Assembly: GCA_003483645.1 (NCBI GenBank)
Contig: DMYM01000434.1
Coordinates: 1 to 14,668 of the forward strand
Origin: Verrucomicrobiales bacterium
GTDB taxonomy: Bacteria > Verrucomicrobiota > Verrucomicrobiia > Verrucomicrobiales > Akkermansiaceae
Length of the DNA: 14,668 nt
Direction: 5' to 3'
Positions 6,813 through 13,886 of this stretch are shown in pieces (within the stretch, counting starts at the first letter, position 1; every line of letters begins with the position of its first letter). Under the pieces are notes generated by a model. The model ran no database searches. It saw nothing but the letters and a program-made list of their open reading frames with translations, and had not been told where the DNA came from. The translations under genes and the position numbers were made by a program.

Positions 6813-7655
6813 ATGCTCACGCGCTTTGCACCCAGCCCCACCGGCCGGTTGCACCTTGGCCACGCCTATGCCGCCCTGGTGGCCCGCGAGCTGGCGGATC
6901 GTAAGGGCGGATCGTGCCTCCTGCGCTTTGAGGACATCGATCACACCCGGGTCCGGCCCGAGTTCTATGCGCTCATCGAGGAGGACCTCCAGTGGCTGGG
7001 CCTCACATGGGAGGGAGAGGCACTCCGCCAGTCCGACCGGCTGAAGAAGTACAACCGCGCCCTCGATCGCCTCCGCGATCGGAAGGTGGTCTATCCCTGC
7101 TTCTGCAACCGACGCACCATCGAAGACGAGATCGCCCGCATGACCAGCGCGCCCCACGGACCGGAAGGGCCACTCTATCCCGGAACCTGTCGCGTTCTCA
7201 GCACCGACGAGCGGGCCGGTCGCATCGCCCGTGGAGAACCCCACGCCTGGCGCCTCGACTCCGGACGGGCGGCGGAGTTGTGCGGAGAGCTCACCTTCCA
7301 CGATCTCCACTGCGGACCCCGGCCGGTTCTCCCCGGTGAACTCGGTGACGTCGTCCTGGCCCGCAGGGACATCGCCACCTCCTACCACCTCGCGGTGGTG
7401 GTGGACGACGCCGAGCAGGAGATCACCCTCGTCACCAGGGGCGAGGATCTCCTGCCCTCCACCCACGTCCACCGGCTCCTGCAGGTTCTCCTCCAATGCC
7501 CCGAACCACTCTACCTCCATCACGAACTCATCCGGGACGGAACCGGAAAGCGGCTGGCCACCCGCGATCATGCCCTCGCCCTTGCCACCCTGCGGGAGTC
7601 GGGAATGAGCGCGGAAGCTATCCGGGACCGCCTCCCTCCCGTGCCTGCCTGCTAA
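6813..7655 (+). CDS. gluQRS: Glutamyl-Q tRNA(Asp) synthetase
   Basis: Cytoplasmic enzyme that activates glutamate and attaches it to queuosine in the anticodon of tRNA(Asp). The 280 residues match GluQRS, which keeps the catalytic domain of glutamyl-tRNA synthetase and lacks its anticodon-binding domain. The opening RFAPSPTGRLHLGH has the HIGH motif as HLGH (14-17). RFEDIDHTR (38-46) is the glutamate-site region. A zinc site is visible as C96-x-C98 and Y122-x3-C126 (YPCFCNRR, YPGTCR), which is diagnostic against full-length GltX. YHLAVVVDD (191-199) matches the ATP/tRNA region.

The KMSKS-like loop reads GKRLATRD (245-252), where the usual last Lys seems replaced by Thr. ATG 6813 was chosen because the conserved RFAPSPTG starts there; TTG 6792 in frame lies inside the repeat. 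It is divergent from the rhomboid gene and followed 55 bp later by the prolyl isomerase gene. Confidence 0.94.
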   Translation: MLTRFAPSPTGRLHLGHAYAALVARELADRKGGSCLLRFEDIDHTRVRPEFYALIEEDLQWLGLTWEGEALRQSDRLKKYNRALDRLRDRKVVYPCFCNRRTIEDEIARMTSAPHGPEGPLYPGTCRVLSTDERAGRIARGEPHAWRLDSGRAAELCGELTFHDLHCGPRPVLPGELGDVVLARRDIATSYHLAVVVDDAEQEITLVTRGEDLLPSTHVHRLLQVLLQCPEPLYLHHELIRDGTGKRLATRDHALALATLRESGMSAEAIRDRLPPVPAC

Positions 7656-7667
7656 CAAAAAGCAGGC
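7647..7667. repeat. Stem-loop at the end of gluQRS
   Basis: GCCTGCT (7647-7653) and AGCAGGC (7661-7667) form a perfect 7-bp stem with the loop AACAAAA. The stem includes the first base of the gluQRS stop codon TAA (7653-7655). No T-run follows, so it may be a weak terminator, a 3'-end stabiliser, or an attenuator before the downstream isomerase gene. Confidence 0.4.
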
Positions 7668-7673
7668 CGGTGG

Positions 7674-7691
7674 AACTTGAATCCTGAAACT
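7674..7691. repeat. Third copy of the AACTTGAAYCCTGARACT repeat
   Basis: AACTTGAATCCTGAAACT differs from the copy at 6789-6806 at only two of 18 positions and likewise lies just upstream of a gene (ATG 7711). It may have a regulatory role or simply be an interspersed repeat. Confidence 0.55.
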
Positions 7692-7710
7692 GGTAGCTTA
7701 AAAGAGACTC

Positions 7711-8241
7711 ATGGACGACATCAAGATCACGCTCAACACCTCCAAGGGTGCCCTCGACATCTCCCTCTACGCGGGCGACACCCCGATTACCTGCGCCAGC
7801 TTCCTCAATCTTGCCGGAAAAGGATTCTACGATGGCCTGGTCTTCCACCGCGTCATCCCCAATTTCATGGTGCAGGGCGGCTGCCCGCAGGGGACCGGCA
7901 CTGGAGGACCGGGCTACAAGTTCGAGAACGAGTGCCTGCCCCACCGCAGCCACGACAGCGCCGGCAAGCTCTCCATGGCCAACGCGGGACCCAACACCAA
8001 CGGGAGCCAGTTCTTCATCACCCACACTGCCACCCAGTTCCTCGACGGAAAGCACACCGTCTTCGGGGAGGTGACCGGTGGACAGGAGGTGGTCGATGCC
8101 ATCGCCACTACCGCAACCGGTCCCGGCGACCGCCCGCTCGAGGACCTCACCATCGATTCGGTCACCATCCACGACCCGACCGACGACCTCTTCGCCGCCC
8201 AGCAAAGCCGGATCGACGACTGGAACGCGGTGCTGGAATAG
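7711..8241 (+). CDS. Peptidyl-prolyl cis-trans isomerase, cyclophilin type (PpiB-like)
   Basis: A 176-residue enzyme that speeds cis-trans isomerisation of peptide bonds before proline during folding. No signal peptide is seen, so it should be cytoplasmic. Cyclophilin motifs are intact: FHRVIPNFMVQGG (45-57) with the catalytic Arg47 and the pocket residues Phe52, Met53, Gln55; SMANAGPNTNGSQFFITH (88-105) with Ala90, Asn91, Gln100, Phe102; and FLDGKHTVFG (110-119) with Leu111 and His115. The position of human CypA Trp121 is Phe110, as in many bacterial cyclophilins insensitive to cyclosporin.

A 20-residue acidic tail (about 155-176) extends past the core. The ATG at 7711 has only a weak AGAGA upstream. 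It lies 55 bp after gluQRS, with a stem-loop and repeat between, and converges on the HtrA gene 27 bp away. Confidence 0.95.
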   Translation: MDDIKITLNTSKGALDISLYAGDTPITCASFLNLAGKGFYDGLVFHRVIPNFMVQGGCPQGTGTGGPGYKFENECLPHRSHDSAGKLSMANAGPNTNGSQFFITHTATQFLDGKHTVFGEVTGGQEVVDAIATTATGPGDRPLEDLTIDSVTIHDPTDDLFAAQQSRIDDWNAVLE

Positions 8242-8268
8242 GGAATAGTCCCCGGGGGAGGCACGGTC

Positions 8269-10683
8269 CTACTTCTGCAGCTCCTTCAGCTCCTTCTCGA
8301 GTTCACGGAGCTGCTCCTCCACCCGGCGGAGTTCCTGCAGGACGCGCGCGCTCTCTTTTTCCCTGCCCTCTGGATCAGGAGCGGGGGCAGGCTTGGGGTT
8401 GTTCGGCGCGACCGCGGATTCCTCCGGCTCTTTTCCCTCCGATCCCTCCACCCCGTCGAGAAGCTCCAGGAGGTCCTCGGTGGGAATGGCCAGGGTCTTC
8501 ACTCGTCCGGCGCGCGAAACATTGATCCCCACGCAGCGTCCCTCCAGATCAAGAAGGGGCCCTCCACAGAACTTCGGGGCCAGCGGAATGTCGTGCTGCA
8601 AGGCCAGCGGAAAGCCGGAGAGACGCGTGGAAAGTGGACCGCTCATCTCGTTCATGCGCCGGAAACGACCGGTGTTTTTCTCCTCCGGTCGCGCAGCCAG
8701 TTTCACTCTGATCTTTTCCTCGTCCTCCCCCCGGCGGTAGGTGAACTCCACCTCATCACCCGCCCGATAGGTCCGGATCTTGTTTCCGAAGGCGAAAGGA
8801 TCCATGAGGGCGAGACCATCCACATGTGTGATCACATCATCGGGACGGAGGCCTGCCTCTTGCGCCGGGCTCCCGTTCACGGTGCGCTCGATGATCACCC
8901 CGCCGTCACCCTCCCCGGCCTGGATCCCAAGGAACCCAACCTCACCCAGGGCGCGGGTCAACACGCTGATCAGTCCGATCCCGAGGGGTTCGCCCTCAGG
9001 ATCAGGCGAGGTGAGCAGCGTTCCGATGGGACTCTGCTTCTTCCCGATCCACCGCACCGGCTCCAATCCAATGGGCGGGCCCTGGTACAACGCAAGGTCA
9101 CGCTTCGGAAAGCGCTTGACCAGCTTCAGGGGCACATCCTTGCCGTCTCCCGAACGGGAGATCTTCCCCTTGAGGGTCTCGGTGTTCTTGGTGAGAATAT
9201 GTCCCTTCTTTGAAACAACGGTTCCCAGCGCCCCGCGGACGCCGTCCACCTGCACCGCTACCACCGACCTGGCGGCCTTGCCGGTGACCGGCTGAAGCGC
9301 TTTCATGGTGGACTCGAAAAAGTCGTCTGGTCCGCTTTGAATCTCAAGCTCCAGCATGTCTCGCAGCCCTTCCGGGCCAATCGACTCGGCCAGTTCCCGC
9401 AGCACCCGCTCGAGTTCAGCCATCCCCCCCAATTTCTCCAACTGCTTTTCGTTCAGATCGAGGTTGCCCTTGCGCAGCGATTCCCTCAGGAGTTTCTCCA
9501 CTTCCTTGCGAGCCTGCCCGGCCTTCTCCCCGTCCTCGCCGGGCTTCTCTTCCGCCTTCGGCTCTTCCTTCCGGGAATCGTCCTTCGGTTCCGCTTCCCC
9601 GCCTTCGCGGAGGCGCTCCCGGTTCCGCTGTCCCCGGCGTTCGCGACCCGGTCGCTCCGGAGGAGCCTCCAGGAGATCTCCAAGACGGGCCAGCTTGATC
9701 TCGATCTCTTCCTCCCCGTCCCCGCGCTGGTAGGAGATCGTCAGTTTCTCACCAGCCTTGAATTCACTGACCGACCGCACCAGCTCCTGCGGGGTGTTGA
9801 CCGCATCACCATTGATCTCGGTAACCACATCGCCCGCCTGCAGACCTGCTTTCTGCGCCGGAGAATTCTCCATCACCCCTTCCAGGGTCACTCCCCCGTT
9901 CTCGGCCGGCCCGGCCAGATTGATCCCGAGCACGGGACGATCGGGATCGATGCGCTCCTCTCTGCCTGCATAGCGGGCACCAGTGCGCTTGCCCGCCACC
10001 ATGTCGTCCCAGCTCTTCAGGAACACTCCGATGGGTACATGCCGGTTCTCGGTCAGGGTGGCTCCGATGTTGGAGTGGATCCCGATCACTTCCCCGTTCA
10101 CATCGAAGAGCGGCCCCCCCGAGTCTCCCCCCACCACCGCGCAGTCAGTGGTGACGAATTGGCCGTTTCTCAAGACCCGGCCCAGTCTTACCGGCGGTGT
10201 CCGCATGGGATCGAATCCACCTGGATGACCCAGGGCCACACACCATTCGTTGCGTAACAGGTTCTCGCTCTCACCCACCTTCACGAAGGGATAGTTTCCC
10301 TCTTCCGTTATCCTTATCATGGCCGCATCGCGGTCGTAGTCGCCACCGAGTTTCTCTGCCTTGGCCCGCTTGCCATCCGGGAAAATCACGATGATCTCAT
10401 CAGAGAGGGATGCCACCACATGGGCCGCGGTCAGAATCAGGCCCTCCTGGCTCACTATTACCCCGCTGCCCGCTCCCCCGGCACCGATGGAAACCAGGGA
10501 GACCGTGGCTGCCGCACTCGGCGTGGAAAGGGTGACCAGCTTCTCGTTCAACTTCCGCAGATCTCCCAGTCCGTCCACCAACGGGGCATCCTTTATTTCC
10601 CGGGCAGCGGACGGGGCTCCAAGACCGGCCAGAAGCAGGCCCGAAATCGAAATGGCTAGCAGGGGTTTCAAGTGATTCTTCAT
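8269..10683 (-). CDS. Secreted HtrA/DegP-like serine protease with PDZ and a second, degenerate protease domain containing another PDZ
   Basis: An 804-residue envelope protease. A signal peptide (about 1-27, ending APSAA) leads to a trypsin-like domain with a complete triad: His88 (ILTAAHV), Asp119 (YDRDAAMIRI), Ser188 (GGDSGGPLF). PDZ1 spans about 250-335. A highly charged, low-complexity linker follows (about 340-395), then a helical piece (395-465).

Residues about 467-745 look like a second barrel. GTVVSKKGHILTKN (487-500) matches the His strand but has Thr/Asn where His should be; RDLALY keeps Asp529; GIGLISVLTRALG (568-580) matches the strand before the active-site loop; KFCGGPLLDLEGRCVGIN (704-721) matches GDSGGPL with Cys706 for Ser. 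PDZ2 (about 583-664, GSPAQEAGLRPDDVITHVDG) lies between these strands. The C-terminus (775-804) is a Glu/Leu/Arg coiled coil.

Start ATG 10683, no Shine-Dalgarno. Probably protein quality control; domain 2 is likely inactive or a binding module. Confidence 0.92.
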   Translation of the reverse strand: MKNHLKPLLAISISGLLLAGLGAPSAAREIKDAPLVDGLGDLRKLNEKLVTLSTPSAAATVSLVSIGAGGAGSGVIVSQEGLILTAAHVVASLSDEIIVIFPDGKRAKAEKLGGDYDRDAAMIRITEEGNYPFVKVGESENLLRNEWCVALGHPGGFDPMRTPPVRLGRVLRNGQFVTTDCAVVGGDSGGPLFDVNGEVIGIHSNIGATLTENRHVPIGVFLKSWDDMVAGKRTGARYAGREERIDPDRPVLGINLAGPAENGGVTLEGVMENSPAQKAGLQAGDVVTEINGDAVNTPQELVRSVSEFKAGEKLTISYQRGDGEEEIEIKLARLGDLLEAPPERPGRERRGQRNRERLREGGEAEPKDDSRKEEPKAEEKPGEDGEKAGQARKEVEKLLRESLRKGNLDLNEKQLEKLGGMAELERVLRELAESIGPEGLRDMLELEIQSGPDDFFESTMKALQPVTGKAARSVVAVQVDGVRGALGTVVSKKGHILTKNTETLKGKISRSGDGKDVPLKLVKRFPKRDLALYQGPPIGLEPVRWIGKKQSPIGTLLTSPDPEGEPLGIGLISVLTRALGEVGFLGIQAGEGDGGVIIERTVNGSPAQEAGLRPDDVITHVDGLALMDPFAFGNKIRTYRAGDEVEFTYRRGEDEEKIRVKLAARPEEKNTGRFRRMNEMSGPLSTRLSGFPLALQHDIPLAPKFCGGPLLDLEGRCVGINVSRAGRVKTLAIPTEDLLELLDGVEGSEGKEPEESAVAPNNPKPAPAPDPEGREKESARVLQELRRVEEQLRELEKELKELQK

Positions 10684-10763
10684 GGTTGGGGTGGTGATTC
10701 TTCCTGGCTGCCACGACAGACCTCCACTCTTTGTCTAAGCGCTCGGGGCGGCAGGTGCTGTTG

Positions 10764-10794
10764 ATAATAGATTTCCATTTCTCCCCGCCGTCAA
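10764..10794 (-). promoter_or_regulatory. Candidate sigma70 promoter of the HtrA-like gene
   Basis: On the minus strand TTGACG (10794-10789) and TATTAT (10769-10764) each match the -35 and -10 consensus at five of six positions. The spacer is 19 bases, longer than ideal. It would give a leader of about 75 bases before the ATG at 10683. I could not find an equally good pair for the divergent ABC-F gene in the 10684-10969 region, which otherwise shows nothing recognisable. Confidence 0.4.
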
Positions 10795-10969
10795 CCGGGG
10801 TTGGGACGGATTTACCGGGAAGTTACTGAATTTCGGAGAATTGACGAGCAACGACTCAGCCGGGCGCCGGGTGGCGGACCCCCGTCCCCTGAATCAGTTG
10901 CCGATGTCCCTCACCCCGGTTTCACGCAAAATCCTTGCCCAGCGCCGACATTTCCGCAACCTCCGCGCC

Positions 10970-12955
10970 GTGCTGGCCATTCAGCAACTCCGCGTCGAGG
11001 TCGGAGCCCGCGTCCTGTTCGACGGGCTCTCCTTCGTGCTGGCCAGGGAGGACCGCATCTCCTTCGCAGGTCCGAACGGAGCGGGCAAATCAACCCTCAT
11101 GAAGTGCATCGCGGGCGTGATCGAGCCGAACGCGGGCCGGATCGCCAAACCCAAGGGGTACCGGATCGGCTACCTGCCCCAGGACGGCATTCACCTGGCC
11201 GGACACTCGCTCTGGGAAGAAGCGGAGTCCGCCTTCGCCGAAGCCAAGGGGCTGCAACGGGAGATCGACAAGCTTTCCCATGAGCTTGAGAGCCTCGATC
11301 CACGATCCGCTCCCTACTCCGACCTCCTTCAGGAGATCGGAGAACTGGAATTAAAACTTGAGCATTTTGATCCCACCCGCATCAAGCCGCGAATAGAGTC
11401 CGTACTGGAGGGACTGGGCTTTCAACGGGACGACTTCCTGCGCGACTGCTGTGAGTTTTCCGGCGGCTGGCAGATGCGGATCGCGATGGCCAGGCTCTTC
11501 CTGCAGGAGCCCGACGCCCTTCTGTTGGATGAGCCCACCAACCACCTCGATGTCGATGCCCAGCGCTGGATGGAGAGCTTCCTGTGCGACTACAGGGGCA
11601 CTATCGCAATCATTTCGCACGACCGCTCCCTTCTCGACGAGCTTACCAACCGCACCATTGCCTTTGAACGCGGACAAGCTACCGAGTACGCCGGCAATTA
11701 TTCCTTCTTTGTCAGGGAATCCGCCCTGCGCAGGGGGATCCTCGAGAAACAGTACCGGGCACAGCAGCGCGAGATCGAAAAGACTGAACGCTGGATCAAC
11801 CGCTTCCGCGCCAAGAATACCAAGGCCTCCCAGGTGCAGAGCCGCATCAAGCAACTCGAGAAGATGGAACGCATCGAACTGGAGGAGGAAGAAGTGGCCA
11901 TGAACTTCACCTTTCCTCCTCCCCCTCCCAGTGCCCACTGCGTGGCCAAGCTCGAAGGAAGCGCCCAGCGCTACGGTGAACTCACCGTCTTTGAAAACTT
12001 CGACTTCGAAATCACGCGCGGACAGAAGATTGCGGTGGTGGGACCCAACGGAGCGGGTAAGTCGACCTTCTGCCGGCTCATCACGGGTGAGGAACCGCCC
12101 GCCGACGGAATCCTCGAACTGGGCTCCAAGGTCTTCCCTTCCTTCTTTTCGCAAACCCACGCCGACGAACTGGAACCAAGGCACACCGTTCTACGGACGG
12201 TGGAGGAGGTCGCCAGCCGGGAGAACATGGCTCACGTGCGCAATCTCCTCGGTTGCTTCCTCTTCCGTGGTGACGATGTCTTCAAGGAGGTGGGCGTCCT
12301 CTCCGGCGGCGAGCGCTCGCGTGTCGCCCTGGTCCGCATGCTGGTGCGCCCCGCCAACTTCCTCATCCTCGACGAACCCACCAACCACCTCGACATGCAG
12401 TCGCAGGAAGTCCTGCAAAACGCCCTCAACCACTATCCCGGGACAATCATCATCGTCTCCCACAACCGGTCCTTTCTCGATCCGGTGGTGGAGCGCACCC
12501 TGGAATTCCGCCAGGAGCAGCCGCCCAGGCTCTACTACGGCAACCTCAGCTACTATCTCGACAAGGTGGCCGAGGAAGAACGGCGTGAGACCCGGCAGAA
12601 CGCAGGGCCCGGCCCGGCCAGCGGCCCGGACACATCAGGCGACGGATCAGTCAACCGGAGGGAGCAACGACGCCGCGAGGCCGAGGCCCGGCAGCAACGC
12701 ACCCGAGTCCTCAAGCCACTCGAAGAGCGCCTTGAAAAACTGGAGGCCAGCATCGCGGAGTTCGAGTCCGCCAAGAAGACCCTCACCGAACACATGTCCA
12801 GGCCGGAAGTGGCTGGCGACGCGGAGGAACTGCGCAAGACCAGCAACGCCTTCCAGTCGGTAAGCGACCAGCTCGAGAAAGACTACAGCGACTGGTCGGA
12901 ACTCTCCAACGAAGTGGAAACCATGCGCTCCAAACTCGAGGCTGCACAGCTGTAG
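10970..12955 (+). CDS. ABC-F family ATPase (Uup/YheS-like translation factor)
   Basis: A soluble duplicated ABC ATPase with no membrane segment; ABC-F proteins act on the ribosome. Numbering from GTG 10970 (661 residues): Walker A GPNGAGKST (34-42), signature FSGGW (164-167 region), Walker B LLLDEPTNHLD (184-194). The interdomain linker (about 246-302) carries the family's basic helical segment (RFRAKNTKASQVQSRIK). The second cassette has Walker A GPNGAGKST (358-366), signature LSGGER (444-449), Walker B LILDEPTNHLD (465-475). A C-terminal coiled coil (about 560-661), as in Uup/YheS, ends the protein.

The GTG start puts Walker A where it usually lies (near residue 35) and begins LAIQQLRVEVG, as family members do. 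ATG 10904 or TTG 10841 would add 22 or 43 residues of atypical sequence. It is divergent from htrA and ends 5 bp from the convergent tonB gene. Resistance function cannot be inferred. Confidence 0.93.
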   Translation: MLAIQQLRVEVGARVLFDGLSFVLAREDRISFAGPNGAGKSTLMKCIAGVIEPNAGRIAKPKGYRIGYLPQDGIHLAGHSLWEEAESAFAEAKGLQREIDKLSHELESLDPRSAPYSDLLQEIGELELKLEHFDPTRIKPRIESVLEGLGFQRDDFLRDCCEFSGGWQMRIAMARLFLQEPDALLLDEPTNHLDVDAQRWMESFLCDYRGTIAIISHDRSLLDELTNRTIAFERGQATEYAGNYSFFVRESALRRGILEKQYRAQQREIEKTERWINRFRAKNTKASQVQSRIKQLEKMERIELEEEEVAMNFTFPPPPPSAHCVAKLEGSAQRYGELTVFENFDFEITRGQKIAVVGPNGAGKSTFCRLITGEEPPADGILELGSKVFPSFFSQTHADELEPRHTVLRTVEEVASRENMAHVRNLLGCFLFRGDDVFKEVGVLSGGERSRVALVRMLVRPANFLILDEPTNHLDMQSQEVLQNALNHYPGTIIIVSHNRSFLDPVVERTLEFRQEQPPRLYYGNLSYYLDKVAEEERRETRQNAGPGPASGPDTSGDGSVNRREQRRREAEARQQRTRVLKPLEERLEKLEASIAEFESAKKTLTEHMSRPEVAGDAEELRKTSNAFQSVSDQLEKDYSDWSELSNEVETMRSKLEAAQL

Positions 12956-12960
12956 CGCCT

Positions 12961-13809
12961 CTACCTGATGGAGAAGCGGAAGGGAACGTGCACCTGTGAG
13001 CTGACCGGCTTGCCATCTTTCCGGGCGGGAGAGAACGACCAGCGCTTGACCGCGGAGATGGCGGTGGAATCAAGGACACGGCTTCCGGAGGAACTGAACA
13101 CGCGGACCGAGCCCACCCGGCCGTTGCTGTTGATCTGGACATCCAGCATCACCCGGCCTTCCACCTTGTCCCGGCGGGCAGTTTCGGGATAACCCGGCTC
13201 GTAGCGCCGCAGGACGCGCGCAGGGAGCGAGGGGCCCTTGGATCCGGTCGCCTTGGGAGCGGACCTGGGCTTGTCGCTCGACCGGGTCTTCTGCGGTGGA
13301 GCGGGCTTGGGAGTCGAACGGGCCACTTTCTTCTCCGGTTCGGACTTCGGAACCGGGAAAGGCACTTCGGACTCCTCCAGCATCTCAGTCGGATCGTAGG
13401 GTTCGACCGTCGGGGGCACGGGAGGCGCCTGCACGATCTGCGCCTGCACCGCGGGCACTGGCAGGGGCACCATCGCGCGAGGAGCAACCGGAGGCGCCCT
13501 CTTGACGAGAGGGCGCACGAACGGTGTCGCCTCAGGCGTTCTCCGCTCCAACTCCGCATGAGTGAGGCCAATAACCGGCACATCAAACTCCGGATCTGCC
13601 AGGATGGCCGGCAGGATCCAGATGCGCAGGCCGATTGCCACCAGTGCGAGGGTGACGGCGGCTATGACCGATGAAAGCCAGAAGGGAAAGGGACGCGCCT
13701 CACACGGGACGGTGGGAGATCCCTGCACAAGGTTGAGATCGGCAGACTTGCTCCTGTCCGGACCGAACCAGCCGTCGGGATGTGAAAGCGGGGTACTCAC
13801 GCTATGCAC
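12961..13809 (-). CDS. tonB: TonB-like energy transducer
   Basis: A 282-residue inner-membrane protein expected to pass proton-motive energy to outer-membrane receptors, so the cell should have an outer membrane. It has a cytoplasmic tail of about 40 residues, one membrane helix (about 43-66, FWLSSVIAAVTLALVAIGL), then a Pro/Lys/Glu-rich periplasm-spanning region (about 92-195). The C-terminal TonB domain (203-282) shows the family pattern YPETARRDKVEGRVMLDVQI, then NGRVGSVRVFSSSGSRVLDSTAISAVKRW and PFRFS. The YP motif at 207-208 is the usual receptor-contact start of the domain.

The start is GTG 13809; GTG 13800 (residue 4) is equally possible, and neither has a clear Shine-Dalgarno. No ExbB/ExbD gene or TonB-dependent receptor is in the window. 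It follows the uncharacterised gene on the same strand after 77 bp. Confidence 0.93.
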   Translation of the reverse strand: MHSVSTPLSHPDGWFGPDRSKSADLNLVQGSPTVPCEARPFPFWLSSVIAAVTLALVAIGLRIWILPAILADPEFDVPVIGLTHAELERRTPEATPFVRPLVKRAPPVAPRAMVPLPVPAVQAQIVQAPPVPPTVEPYDPTEMLEESEVPFPVPKSEPEKKVARSTPKPAPPQKTRSSDKPRSAPKATGSKGPSLPARVLRRYEPGYPETARRDKVEGRVMLDVQINSNGRVGSVRVFSSSGSRVLDSTAISAVKRWSFSPARKDGKPVSSQVHVPFRFSIR

Positions 13810-13861
13810 CAGAAACGTGGACTATTCAGTTCGTCTTAGTCAATTGCGAAGCGGGCAAGGC

Positions 13862-13884
13862 GGACAGGTGGGCAGTTTCTGTCC
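13862..13884. repeat. Inverted repeat just after the stop of the uncharacterised gene
   Basis: GGACAG (13862-13867) and CTGTCC (13879-13884) are inverted copies with an 11-base spacer. They lie 3 bases past the stop codon of the gene at 13887 and 53 bases before the tonB start. A hairpin is possible, but no T-run follows, so termination is doubtful. Confidence 0.3.
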
Positions 13885-13886
13885 TG

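Noticed and set aside
6701..6841. N-terminal extension of the rhomboid gene
   Set aside because: It would overlap the gluQRS coding start, would translate the short repeats (GFKLEVSS), and precedes the basic start and first helix that match the family.
6756..7658. A 300-codon minus-strand open frame opposite gluQRS
   Set aside because: It is a mirror of the well-supported gluQRS gene and its end runs into the intergenic repeats; no protein family is recognisable.
7677..8525. A 282-codon plus-strand frame overlapping the isomerase gene
   Set aside because: It is frame-shifted relative to the cyclophilin motifs, is rich in Arg/Pro/His, and runs into the convergent htrA gene.
9337..10257. A 306-codon plus-strand frame opposite the HtrA-like gene
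   Set aside because: The minus strand carries the complete protease triad and PDZ domain here; the plus frame has no domain or signal.
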